A stretch of DNA of 64,000 nt. It comes from Combretum micranthum. Its lineage: Eukaryota > Streptophyta > Magnoliopsida > Myrtales > Combretaceae. Both the position numbers and the translations under genes were made by a program. The stretch covers positions 186,001-250,000 of the forward strand of contig JAMXBD010001436.1 in NCBI GenBank assembly GCA_024138025.1, given 5' to 3'. The notes beneath the pieces were generated by a model. The model did no database searches. It saw only the letters and a program-made list of their open reading frames with translations, and was not told where the DNA came from. Below, one piece after another: positions 22,386 through 33,370 of this stretch (positions are counted from its first letter, which is position 1; the number at the start of each line of letters is the position of its first letter).

Positions 22386-22800
22386 AAATTGAATTATTGA
22401 AGCTACATTGTTGAATATTAGTTGTATGTATTATGGGAATATTGGTTGTCGTATGATTCCAAAATTTTGCAATTTTTTTTTTATTTATTGATGTTACATT
22501 ATTGAATATTGTCTATGTACTATATGACTTATGAAATTTCGCAAAGTTCTTATAATTTTGCAATTTTTTTAATTTCATTGTTGAATATTATCTATGTGTT
22601 CTGTATGAATTTCACAAAATTTCAATTTTTTTTTCGTATGTCTATGTGTTTTATATGACTTATAGGAATTTCGCAAATTTCCTAAATTTTTTGCAATTTT
22701 GCAATTTTTTTTAATCTCATTGTTGAATATTGTCAATGTGTTCTATATGAATTTCGCAAATTTCAATTTTTTTATGTATGTCTATGTGTTCTATATGACT
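22386..22800. repeat. Degenerate tandem repeat of about 142 bp in the MULE leader
   Basis: CATTGTTGAATATTATCTAT (22576) and CATTGTTGAATATTGTCAAT (22718) start two copies. Each continues with GTGTTCT(G/A)TATGAATTTC, a T run, TATGTCTATGTGTT and ATATGACTTATAGGAA. A shorter, more diverged copy precedes them from about 22400. Confidence 0.8.
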
Positions 22801-23225
22801 TATAGGAAATTAATATGATACATAGGTTTGTTCAAAAATAGAAAAAATTTTACGTAATAGAAATGAACATTTAAAATTATAATTTATATAAAGTGATTTT
22901 AATTTTATATAAAGTAGATTATAAATTAGTGATAGAAATCAACATTCAAAATTGCACATAAAAGGAGAAATTAACTTTATATAAAGTGATACAAATAAAG
23001 TAGATTATAAATTAGTAATTTTAATTTTAACTTTGAAAATCTAGCCATATCATTCACTTTTACCGCTGATTTTGTTCATATACTATTACAAGACAAGGGT
23101 ATATATATAGTAGCATTAAAAGTTATGTTAAATATTACGGGAGTTCAATTCATAAGTGTGATGCAAATTTCATGCATTCAAGCTATTTTTTATGAGATAG
23201 CAGGGTCGGTAAGGAAATTGATAAG

Positions 23226-24720
23226 GTGAAGTTTATACTGTACGGTCATAGCAACATTGTGCAAGGGGATGATAGTTTTGGTTATAATAAGCAGTCGGTT
23301 GCTGTGGTCAGTGTTAGTAGGAACTCTACTTATAGGCAAATACTGGACATCATTTGGAATAAACTGAAGGTAAATAGGTATACACATCGGGAGAAGCTAT
23401 ATCATAAGGTAGCTATTAGATATAGAACGCTACATTATGATATTATTCCAGTAACTGATGATGATACTGCACAGGAGATGTTGGTGTACACAGAAGGGCC
23501 AGTGGATGTTTGTGTGCAGATATTGGAAAATGAATTATCACAGCCACCTACAGGGCAAATGGGCATTGATAGAAATATTGGGAGCGAAGGGTTGGTAGAC
23601 TCAAACTTCACTCCAGTTCAGACAATAAGTAGTGCACACGTGGAAATTAGTGCACCCAGCTCGTTAGGTGGTCATGATATAGATGCCATGCAAGACTTAT
23701 CGGTAAATGAATCAAGTAATGACTAATGATGATGGAAATCATAATGTCTAAGCTTTTCCCCAACAATATGCTTTTCCCGAGGTACAACCAAGGATAAATG
23801 ACTGGCACCACTTCATTGCTCCCACTGATGTTAATGCAGTAGGGAGCTCAGCGCCAGTACCCTTTTTCAATCCTGAAGTTGGTAGTGCTTATGCTACATC
23901 TGATGATGAGCAAGAAATGACTGTTGGGAATTGGAGCTTCAGTGATGAATTCAAAATAGGATGTGGTTTGAGATAAAAGATCATCTCATACAAGTAGTTA
24001 AAATGTGGTACATAACGAACCATTACAATTTCAAGGTGGTGGAATCGGACCTAAGATCATGGGCAGTTAAATATACTGATACCACAACAGAGATTGTAAG
24101 TGGAGACTCAGAGGCACTTATAAGAAACATGGTAGGTAGTTTCACATCACTAAGTATGAAGGACCCCACACCTACTTGGATGAAATCACTGGACAGGATC
24201 ACCTCACATCATGTTAAGGAGCATCATATTGGAGATCCATAATTCTCTAGATGTGAGGGCAAAGGACCTCCAACTGAATATCTTAAAATAGTTCGGGTAT
24301 CATGTTCATATAAAGAAGATTCGTGAGGCGAAGAGAAAAGCTATTGAGCAGGTGTATGGAAGTTGGGAAGATTCGTATGTGGAGCTCCTGCATTTACTTA
24401 ATACAGTAATAGAGTCAAATCCAGGAACAAAGGTTGAGTGGCGAACTGTTGTTTCAGATACCACAGGACACGTATTCCTAGACAAGCTTTTTTGGGCATT
24501 CGGATCTTGCATTGAAGCGTTCCAGCACTGCAAGTATGTTTTATAAACATGATTGAATTTATTTATATATGGTTGATATCCACTAACTAAGTTTTATCCA
24601 TTAATTCATTGCAGACCCGTGATTACAGTTGATCGCATCTTCCTATATGGTAAGTACAAGCACAAACTGCTTATTGTAGTGGCAGTAGATGAGGTAAATC
24701 ATATAGTCCCATTGGCGTGT
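23226..24720 (+). pseudogene. mudrA-type MULE transposase relic, truncated
   Basis: The first piece (23226-23726) resembles the N-terminal region of MuDRA proteins (VKFILYGHSNIVQGDD at the start), opening at GTG with no clear ATG. An acidic linker (23760-23950) leads to FKIG, then after a frameshift the Mutator DNA-binding domain: MWFEIKDHLIQVVKMW and VVESDLRSWAVKY (23961-24070). After a gap, 24352-24546 carries WEDSYVELLHLL-type sequence. An intron-like gap (24547-24614) leads to VITVDRIFLYGKYKHKLL and VAVDEVNHIVPLACALV, the start of the MULE DDE catalytic domain with its first Asp. Reading stops near 24720, so the rest of the DDE domain and the SWIM zinc finger are absent. Not functional. 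Confidence 0.82.
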
Positions 24721-24863
24721 GCTCTTGTCGTAGTGGTAATTCTTTGTTCTCATATGCTTTGTTCTACTATACTAATGTGACATGCTTTTATCTTATGTTT
24801 GCTCTGCTTGTTTTAATCCACATATGCCTTTACTAACAATATCCATTTCTTTCTCCGTTACAA

Positions 24864-27012
24864 ATGGATCCCGGATCAATAGATAGTTCATTACTTACAG
24901 AACAGCACATTCATAGGTCGAGACTAGGCTGAGAGGGGCAGGTAGGTTTATTTTTGCAATCCATTACTTATAACAAGTAATTAATGTTTCTTATAGATTC
25001 GTGGACTTCATTGTAGGAGCATGTGATTTTGCATTATCACCATAAAGAGGCGAAGTTGAGGCGACAGCATGGCGTACCTGTATAGATAGATGATCGATTA
25101 GTGCCACTTCTGTCCCAGGCGGGTTTCATCGGGGCGACCCATATGTCATTCTTCCAACTGGATTAGCACCTCATCATGACTTTGGTTGAGAGATGGCGGC
25201 CAGAGACCCATGCCTTCTACATGACCACGGGGAGAGTGGTCTGTGACATTGGAGGATGTTGTTGTCCTCACTGGTTTACCTATAAATGGCAACGCAGTTA
25301 CGGGCGTGGCACGAATAGATTGCCCTGCATTATGTAAGGAGCTGTTAGGGCTTCGACCTATGCCCAAGACGGATATGGATGGTGGTCATCTGAAGATGTC
25401 GTAGTTAGACACCCACTTCAGAGTATTACCAGATGTTGTAGATGATGTCATGATCAGACGCTACGCTAGGGCGTATATCTTGTTGTTGCTGGGTGGATTC
25501 ATATTTGTGGACAAGTCATCAAATTACGTCCACCTGATATATCTTCAGTTGCTCCAGGACTTGGAGAGGGTCGGGTAGTATGCGTGGGGAGTAACCTGTT
25601 AGGCATGGCTATACAGGCAGCTATGCTTGGCTTCCCACGTGGACACCAACGATATTGCAGGATTGTTGGTTGTCTTGCAAATATGGGCATGGGAGCACTT
25701 CTCCCACATTGTCTCGATTTGTCAACAGCTTACAACAGTTACTGCAGGACGCCTACTCATTAGCCATTGGAAGTCGCACCAGTATATCCACCCACTTGCT
25801 GATTGAGTATCGAGCATCTTTAGATCGACAGACCGAGCACCAGGTATGATTTTTATTACCTTATTTCCTTGAAATTGATTATCAATGCCTTGTTCCCTTC
25901 AAATTGCAACATTTTGATATTTTTGTTAATTGTTAGTGTATTTTTTTCCCTTCAATAGGTTGTATGGGGCCCTTACAATCCCATCCTGGACTCCCTGCCT
26001 CCATACTGCCAAGCGAGCAACGACATTTGGCGTACACGAGTCCCTCTCGTATGCTTCCACCTAGTTGAGCACTACTACCCAGACAGAGTACCGAGACAGT
26101 TCGATGGGTTCTAGGGGATCCCACACCCATTTGTCGACATGAGAGCCCTGCATGAGATTGATATGTGGGGGTGTTCCAAGTAGAATTGGCAAGCGGAGCA
26201 CGCTAAGTGGATAGCTGAGTAGGATGATTGGCGTGATCGCATCGTTGAGATGCCAGATATGCCTACCGGTACATCTGATGATTACTTTCAGTAGTATCAT
26301 ACAATCACCCGATGTTGGATTAGTCGCACGGGAGCTATCATATGCTATATGGTAAGCTTACAGACTCGATAAGCTGTGAAAGGAAATGTATTGTGTTTTC
26401 ATTATTCACTAATACACATTTTTGCTGTTGCTTGCAGGCAGATTTCATTTATAGAGTCCCACACATGCCTTCAGAGATTGCTTCTTCCACTGCACGAGAT
26501 GTCTATCGTGTAGTTGATGAGTTTATGGGACTTAATTTTAATGATCTACTACTACCAGCATCGGCAACAGTAGCAGCACCAGCACCAGCACCAGCACCAA
26601 CACCGGATGACCTACGGCCTCAAGTAGTTCAGAGACAAGGTCTACATAGAGAGAGGCATGGGCAAGGACCAGGTTAGTGCTCGAGGTATACAGATCAGAG
26701 ATGAGCCTGAGCCGTCCCATGTATCCTCATTTGATCAGCCTGACTCTTCGCAGTTCCTTCATCACGAGGCTGGCCCATCGTCATCATACATACTCATCTG
26801 GGGGACATCCCCATGCCAAACTCGTCATACACGTAGTTTCATACCCTCCTAGCTCCACATAAGAGGCAACCATCACCATCACATGATATGGGAGAGGGAC
26901 TCACACTACATAGATTGATCCATCTACACAGCATCCTCATCAGTGTACACTATTCGCTCGGACGTTTGTGAGAAGAGGACCAGGGAGGCGGGGCAAACAC
27001 CACCAGTAGTAG
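24864..27012 (+). pseudogene. Plant mobile domain (PMD, MAIN/MAIL1-like) gene carried by the MULE
   Basis: PMD proteins are plant factors (MAIN, MAIL1) or transposon-borne relatives; the domain's biochemistry is uncertain. Exons by GT-AG signals: 24864-24941 (MDPGSIDSSLLTEQHIHRSR, a start I know from many PMD proteins), 25017-25843, 25959-26351 and 26438 to about 27012. Recognisable in pieces: LVERWRPETHAFYM (near 25170), VTLEDVVVLTGLPINGN (25240-25290, other frame), ARAYILLLLGGFIFVDKSSNYVHL (25465-25540), IAGLLVVLQIWAWEHFSH (25650-25705) and VPLVCFHLVEHYYPDRVPRQFDGF (26040-26115). Exon 4 encodes an Ala-Pro repeat (about 26574-26604) in a Pro/Gln-rich tail. Stops (such as TGA at 24930) and frameshifts make it a pseudogene, although its introns look intact. 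Confidence 0.8.
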
Positions 27013-27379
27013 ATAATAGATTTTCTCATTTTTCTTATTGTTGGATATAGATTCTTAGTTTTTTTATGATTATTGTATTCCATTTCTCTTATTCGTTTGA
27101 TGAAAAGACACAATCGGCAATTGATTTCATATTATGTTTTTTTGAGTTTTATATTATCTTCGTGATGAAAAGTTTGACAATACATTTTATGGTTGAATGA
27201 TTTCGGATTGACATTGCGTTTGCTTAGATTGGGTTTGAGAATACTACTGAAACTTGGAAGTTGTTTAGCCATGGTGGAGGATGGCTAATTATATAACTGT
27301 TTATATCTGATTTGGACAGGTTTTATTATAAATGTAAAAGGATTTATTTTTCAAGGAATAAGTTAGAAGTGAGGAAATT

Positions 27380-27575
27380 TTGCCTGACCTCCTCTCTTCA
27401 AGAGTCGAGGTCATACCATGAACTAACTTCGTCTCTTGAAGAGAGGAGGTCAGGATATACTTGACCTCGTCTCTTTAAGAGAGAGGTTATGCCGATCCAC
27501 ATGACCTCATATCTTCAAGAGACGATATAAAGTAATATATCCTGACCTCGTCTCTTCAAGAGACGAGATCAAGCA
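27380..27575. repeat. Right subterminal array of the same palindrome (5 copies)
   Basis: Palindrome units start near 27383, 27425, 27460, 27505 and 27543, about 40 bp apart. The last is the most perfect (TCGTCTCTTCAAGAGACGA with GACC before it). They sit just inside the right terminal inverted repeat, mirroring the three copies at the left end. Confidence 0.85.
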
Positions 27576-27856
27576 CTAACAACCTCCTCGGGATTAATTT
27601 TGTCCCTATGGAAAATTTGTAATTTTTTTAAAAAATATAATATTTTATTCTTTTTCCCACTAATATGATCAGAAAAATAAAACTAAAGATATCATATATA
27701 TATAAATAAAATCTCAGACAATAATATCTCTAAATTACAAAATATAGCCACTTACAAGGCCATTTTTTCGAAAAACTTCCCACTACTCAATTTGGTCTCC
27801 ATCCCTTCAACTAAATGCTAGTTTTTATAATATATATATATATATATTTAATATTA

Positions 27857-28019
27857 CATTTGATGCTTGAAAATTATTCATTATAATTAATTATCTAAAT
27901 ATTGTAAATTTTAATTTACTTTGAGATTATTTATATAAAAAACAAGTAAAATTCATGTAATTACTATCTAATTAAATTTCAAATAATTAATTATAGAATA
28001 AATAAAATTCAAGCAACAA
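27857..28019. mobile_element. Small foldback MITE
   Basis: Left arm TTTGATGCTTGAAAATTATT and reverse-complemented right arm TTTGTTGCTTGAATTTTATT give a near-palindrome of about 165 bp with ATAATTAATTAT in both arms. It lies 75 bp outside the MULE right end, beside an (AT)n run at 27826-27847. No clear target duplication. Confidence 0.55.
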
Positions 28020-29494
28020 ATATGTTATTTACTTTTTTTTTTTTTAATCCAACCATCATTTATAAGTTGTAAAAGAAAAACCTAAGCCAATGACATTATA
28101 GTCTAATGGCAAATAAAAGTACCAAGTATAATGATTGAAAAAAAAAGTAAAAGTAAAAACTAAAATAGCTTTGAAAAGTTCTACGTACTATGTCCGCATG
28201 TAATTAAAAAAAGCTAAATACAAGACATGGATTAGATAATAGGGAAAGTTGATACATCTCAAAGGATGTCTCTTGTTATGGGTTTTTATGAATAATCAAG
28301 TATTCTACCTTGGTACTTGAAAAGCTCACTTTTCTATCATAATGGATTAATTTATTGAGTTTTTTATATTTTCCCCTTAATTGAAGTCATAAAATTAATA
28401 GTTTAATCTTGCCTTAATATAAGCCATGTACATGTACTAGACAAGTCGCCTTATTTATTATATTACATCAGAAATCCTTAAAAGATTGATCAAAGATGAA
28501 ATTTTATTAAGTTACTAGAAACCAATTCATGTTTGAAGTTCAGATGATTTATTTTCTTTTTTTTTTTATTAAGAACTGAAAGGGAGAAGAAGGAAATGGA
28601 AAACTTTCGTCAAAACACCTAACGTGGGTGTTCAATGTGGGACCTTTATCATTCAGACTTTAAAGACATACAGTCACACACTCACTACAGATGTGGAACT
28701 AAGAACCTTATAATCGCCATATTATATATTTTCACATAGTCTTTTTGCGGTCGAAATTGTTATTCTAATAAATGCTAAAAAAGAAATGCATATATTATTA
28801 GGCCTTTATTACCTTTTCAAGAAACTCCATGAGTGAAAATAAATTATGTATGTTCTTCTTTATAAATCATAGCTACAATCGTATCATCTAATGCGATTGC
28901 AATTGTGGTTCAAGCAACTATAGGACAGGAATCTTCCTTTATATCAAAGACCATAAAGTTTAAAGGAAATATGAACTTTGGAATTATACTAAGCTAATCT
29001 CAAATTGGGAGGTAATTGAGTTAAAGTTCAATTTTATCTAGGGAAAGACCAAAGCAGGGGCTCAAAGGGCTCTTGGCCTACACTTGCTTAGGAAAAACTT
29101 AATTATTATAATATATTTAAATAAGAAAAAAATGTGTTACGCTTATATTTATAATAAAGTAAATTTGACATGATTCTGCATTTGTCGCTAATTTTACCTA
29201 TTCTTCAATTTTAATTCCAAATTATTAACTTTAATGATATGAAAAACGTAAATAAATAACAAATTAAGTACTAAAAGGTAATAAAGAATGGAAAAAGAAA
29301 TCAAATCTAGATTAATTAATGTAAAGTTTATGCTATCCTTTACTCTCCATGAGTCTTATGTCTGCTCTAACCTCGGACTTCATACACATTCGAGTGCAAT
29401 GGTGGCCCCAACCCCTTATACCCATGAAAAATTAATTTTTAATTTTTTAAAAAATAAAAATATTATTATAAAGAGAAAATAATAATATAAAAAT
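28020..29494. other. Intergenic AT-rich DNA, no gene recognised
   Basis: I see no coding frame with family resemblance. A slightly GC-richer stretch at 29055-29100 (CAGGGGCTCAAAGGGCTC) and one at 30225-30240 (TTTTGGCCCCTTAG) face each other weakly as inverted motifs. They might be ends of a degraded DNA transposon, but I cannot support that further. Confidence 0.4.
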
Positions 29495-29575
29495 AAATAT
29501 GGCCTAATGGTTAAATATTTAGTTTTACATCCATTAAGTCATGAGTTCATATCTCATGACTACTTTTTCAACATG
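29495..29575 (+). mobile_element. tRNA-like pol III promoter, probable SINE relic
   Basis: TGGCCTAATGG (29500-29510) fits an A box and GAGTTCATATCTC (29543-29555) a degenerate B box. They are 43 bp apart, close to tRNA spacing, and followed by a T run (29564-29568). The sequence between does not fold as a real tRNA that I can see, so a tRNA-derived SINE head is more likely than a tRNA gene. Confidence 0.4.
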
Positions 29576-29579
29576 CATA

Positions 29580-32500
29580 TATTACAATAACTATGTCTTT
29601 TTCTATCATAGTAACTAATAGCATTAAATTCTTTTTATCATAAATTAATATCTAACCAAATATATTCTTATTGTGAATATATTTTTTATTCAAAATATAT
29701 CAAATAATAATTGTATTGTTTGTATTATTAATGAATTTTATTGCATACTAATTATATAATTTGTTTTAGTAACGTTTTTCTTAAACAATTAATGTTATTA
29801 AAATGAATATGAATTATTGAATAAATATCCTATTTAGATATATTTTATGATCTTTTATACTAAAAGCAATCATATTGTACACTAATTATATAATTTGATT
29901 TAGTAATATTTTTTCTCTACAATTAATGTTATAAAATGGACATGAACTATTAAATAGTTATCCAATCTTGACATATTTTATGATTTTTTTTTGTTAAAAG
30001 TAAAACATATCAATTTTTTTGTTAATAATTAATTTCAAGTAGCATATATGCAATTTCTTATGAAATGCATTAAATATTCTTAATTATTGTTTGAATGAAT
30101 TTTTTCATGAAGTTTTTAATAAAATCACGATGCAATCATTGATGAAATTCTTATAAATATATAAGTTGCAATATAATTGTATTGGCGAGAGGGTATAAAT
30201 AAATAATTCTAATATTAACCTAAAAGTTTTGGCCCCTTAGTTGTGTATTCCTGCGTCTATTCATACACACACTTTTATGAATCACCAAAAATACACAAGG
30301 AGCTATATAAGTTTCCTACAAATAAACACGATAAACAAAATAATAGTGCCTTATAATAATATATTATAATTAACTCACACAAAGGCCCTACTCAAGTCAT
30401 AAGAAGAAATTGTAAATAAAATCAACAAGAGAAAAATCAATCAAAAGAAGTGAAATGATTTTGTTTAATTGCACTAAATGTGCTTTCTTAACTTTTTGTT
30501 TTGTATAAAAAAAAATCTATTTATAAGTTACCATAGTAGGCAATTTTCTTAACCCATTTTAGAAAGCTTCACTTATCCAGCCTTTAGTCTTTGAGATTTC
30601 AAACTCTGACTTGTAAAGGGAAAACATAAAACCTTATATTGTCCGAATGCCTTACCTCTAGCATCTAGACTCTAAGCTTAGGCTAATATCTATATGCTAT
30701 TCTCTAGCATTCAGATCGTAGGCAAATGTAACATTATTAGTAACTTATTGATTGTGTTTGATCAAAATGGAGTCCAAACACTATACCCTAGCATCCGTAC
30801 ACTAGTTGCAATGCAATGAGGTTGAGCAAAAACAATGATAAAAAGTGAGTGTATTGCACAACCATTTACACATAATCCAATTGATTAAATAATAATGTAA
30901 GTTATGCGATCTGCATTATGTGAGTTAATTCTTAGGAGTTTGAGTTAAACCGGTTAAGTTGAAGTATCCATAATTAATTTGTCTCAATAATGCAATGTTT
31001 TATGCCATCAAAATGTAATGTGAACATTTTGGTTCAACAATCCTGTTCACCTTTAAAAGTATATCTTCAATCACCCATCAAGGTCTCTTAATAGAATGGT
31101 CAACCAATTAAATTGTCATCTTAGTTTTTTATATTACATCTCCCAAGTCATTAAATGCATTTTTAAGGCACTAATCTCCTTGTGCAATCTAAAGTGAACT
31201 TTCCTAAATTATTTAATTTTAAGTGAAGTACATCGTTTAACACTTCTAAGCATGACTAAGACAACATAATTGTCTATCACCCATTCATTCTCCTCTTTTT
31301 GCTCATGACTTCTTTTTAGATATCGCTTATAATGAGGTATGCCTTCATCTTCTATAACCTCCCTTTTTCCTAAACCAACATGAATTTAATTTTTTGAATG
31401 TTCCATTTTTTCTTAAAGATGTTGTAATTTACTTGGAACTGACTAATAAGTATCGATAGACCCTTATCTATAGTGCTTATTTGGACATATTTGATATGTA
31501 TTTCTTATATTTTTATTAAGTAAAGGATGCTTAATTACTTAATTTATTTATTTTAGGATTAAAAGAGGATATTTGGAGAAATTGAAGTCAATTTGAGTGA
31601 AATCAAGGCGAGATTAGCAAAATATGGACAAGAGCTAAATTTGCACATGTATTATCTTGTGCATGGCCATAATGAATGTAAGGGAACAAATCAATAGACT
31701 TTAAAATTTTAGCCCCTCCTTTAGCACAAGCGGGGAAGAAGCTAAGGGAACACTCTAGAGAGTAAATAGAGCAAGAAACTAAGGTTTTGATTCCTCCCCC
31801 CCTCCCCGTCCATACAGTAGTATAGCCTTTTTGTGCAAGTTATAAATTCCAATGTCCGCAAAGCTTCTGATTTTAGCCCTCCCGTGGGCACACTCGTGCA
31901 AACTAGCCCATGCAGGCATGTTTTACATCCTAAACTATAAATAGTTGCATTGTTTTCATATTTAAGAATCTTTAGACATTTTTCCAAGCCTTAGGCGAGA
32001 AAAGACAAACTTCAAGAGGAGAATTGCTTGAGCACCATTGGGGATCACAAGACCTAAAGGTTTTAACATTATATCATGTTTACTGATGACTTCTCTAGGT
32101 CTTATGTTTGTATTGTAAAATCCATAGAGGAGTATATCTTTATATCCTAAATCTTATGAAACTCTAAACTCTATGTGATTTGAATTGTCTTTTATTTAAT
32201 GAAAAGTTTATGCCTTTAAATCTATTCATGTGTTTTAATTATCTTGTGATTAATTTATGCGCAAAATTAATTGCATGTATGATTCTTGTTAAATACAAAG
32301 AGGTTTCATCTAATAAGATAGATCTTCATGAATAGAGAGATTAGATGTTTCACCTAGAGGTAGAAATACTTTGATTTTCTATACAAAGATTTAAACTTTA
32401 CCATAGGAATTTCGAATGTTAATGCGATCTTATTTGACATTAGTGAGGGAGAGGTCTCCACTATCTCATGTAGCGTTAGGAATGAATTAACTTAAGGGAG

Positions 32501-32865
32501 TAATTGATTTACTTGAGAGATTCTGCAGTGCAAAGCATAAACAATTCATTAATCGATATTTTATTATAAGAAACTAGGGTTTATGGTGAATCAAGATCAA
32601 AGGTATATCTTGTGATAGATTACATATCATTAAAGCATACATAAGATCTTATGGTTTGCTAGAGTAATTAATTAGTAGTTAATAATAGATATCACTTCAA
32701 AATAAGGCTAAATAGTAGAAAAGGTGTAATGCTTGTACTTGTTCCTTAGATTCCTGAGGATAACACACGTTTTTAATCATATACTATTTTAGTAGGTATA
32801 TTTGCTTAGCTCGATCATCGGATTTACTTGGGTTTATAAATTCTATAATTTAATACAATATGTGA
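29580..32865. other. AT-rich DNA, possibly old LTR or leader sequence from 31.4 kb
   Basis: 29580-31400 holds nothing I recognise. From about 31420 to 32870 the text is less AT-rich in patches and resembles the long untranslated parts of plant LTR retrotransposons, with no open frame over 81 codons. I found neither LTR ends nor a second copy in the window, so this is only a suspicion. Confidence 0.3.
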
Positions 32866-32869
32866 GAGT

Positions 32870-33370
32870 GCATCACTAACTAAACTTAAAAGGAAGTGAG
32901 TTAATGATAAACTAAATCAAGAAATATCCACTCACATCCATATCCATCGATTTCAGCTTTGCTACTAAATTTGTTATATCCATCACGTGATCATGAATAG
33001 GCTGTAACCAATCAAATTTCTTGGTCAGCTCACTCATTAAACTCCTTAAAACGGATTTGTCAACAATATCTTATCGAGAATACTCTCAAATTTTCATCAT
33101 AAACTCCCTTGCATTGTCCATTTTAAACATCGATGCTATGACATTTTCAGTTGTTGTCATTTGTTTCAAGTTCAAACTCAGCTTATTAGACTGCTTTTGA
33201 GCCCCATGAAGGGACTTATCAACTTTATACCAATCTTAATAATGCTTGTAGGCTTTTCATAAAAAATTATTTTTTAAGTTCAAATCCATAACACCCAATT
33301 AAAACAAGAATTACTTGGACTAATCTACATTGTTTAGCCCATTGAATTTGACCATCCCATTATCTAAAGC
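32870..33370 (-). pseudogene. Ty1/copia gag relic
   Basis: Read on the minus strand from about 33370 downwards, the pieces follow the order of plant copia gag proteins (UBN2-type). They are: an FNGLNNVDWSK-like start with stops, LGVMDLNL, YKVDKSLHGAQKQSNKLSLNLK, then MFKMDNAREFMMKI. Last come LMSELTKKFDWLQPIHDHVMDITNLVAKLKSMDMDV (33050-32943, shown in part) and FIINSLPFKF (near 32900). Several stops and a frameshift break it. No matching pol or LTR pair was found next to it. Confidence 0.65.

Larger units (their letters stand above)
21397..27781 (+). mobile_element. Mutator-like element (MULE) carrying mudrA and PMD genes
   Basis: The left end GGAAAAACTTAGGAAAAAAA and the reverse-complemented right end GGAAGTTTTTCGAAAAAATG begin long terminal inverted repeats. 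These stay alignable for well over 150 bp once a MITE at 21527-21929 is left out: AAAGAATAAAATATTATA and AAAATTACAAATTT occur in both arms. Inside are a mudrA-type transposase relic and then a PMD gene, both on the plus strand. Next to both terminal repeats lie arrays of a short palindrome. A pyrimidine-rich leader with AAACCCTAACCCC (about 22150-22260) resembles a plant 5' UTR. A 9-bp target duplication could not be found (TTACTGCAT left, ACTACTCAA right), so the ends are accurate to a few bases only. Confidence 0.8.

Noticed and set aside
21397..27781. The MULE as a CRISPR-like or satellite repeat array, because of its evenly spaced palindromes
   Set aside because: The units lie only beside the two terminal repeats, there is no unique-spacer pattern, and mudrA and PMD reading fills the centre.
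29057..30240. A possible DNA transposon with CAGGGGC-type ends
   Set aside because: The facing motifs are short and poorly matched, no target duplication was seen, and nothing inside supports it.
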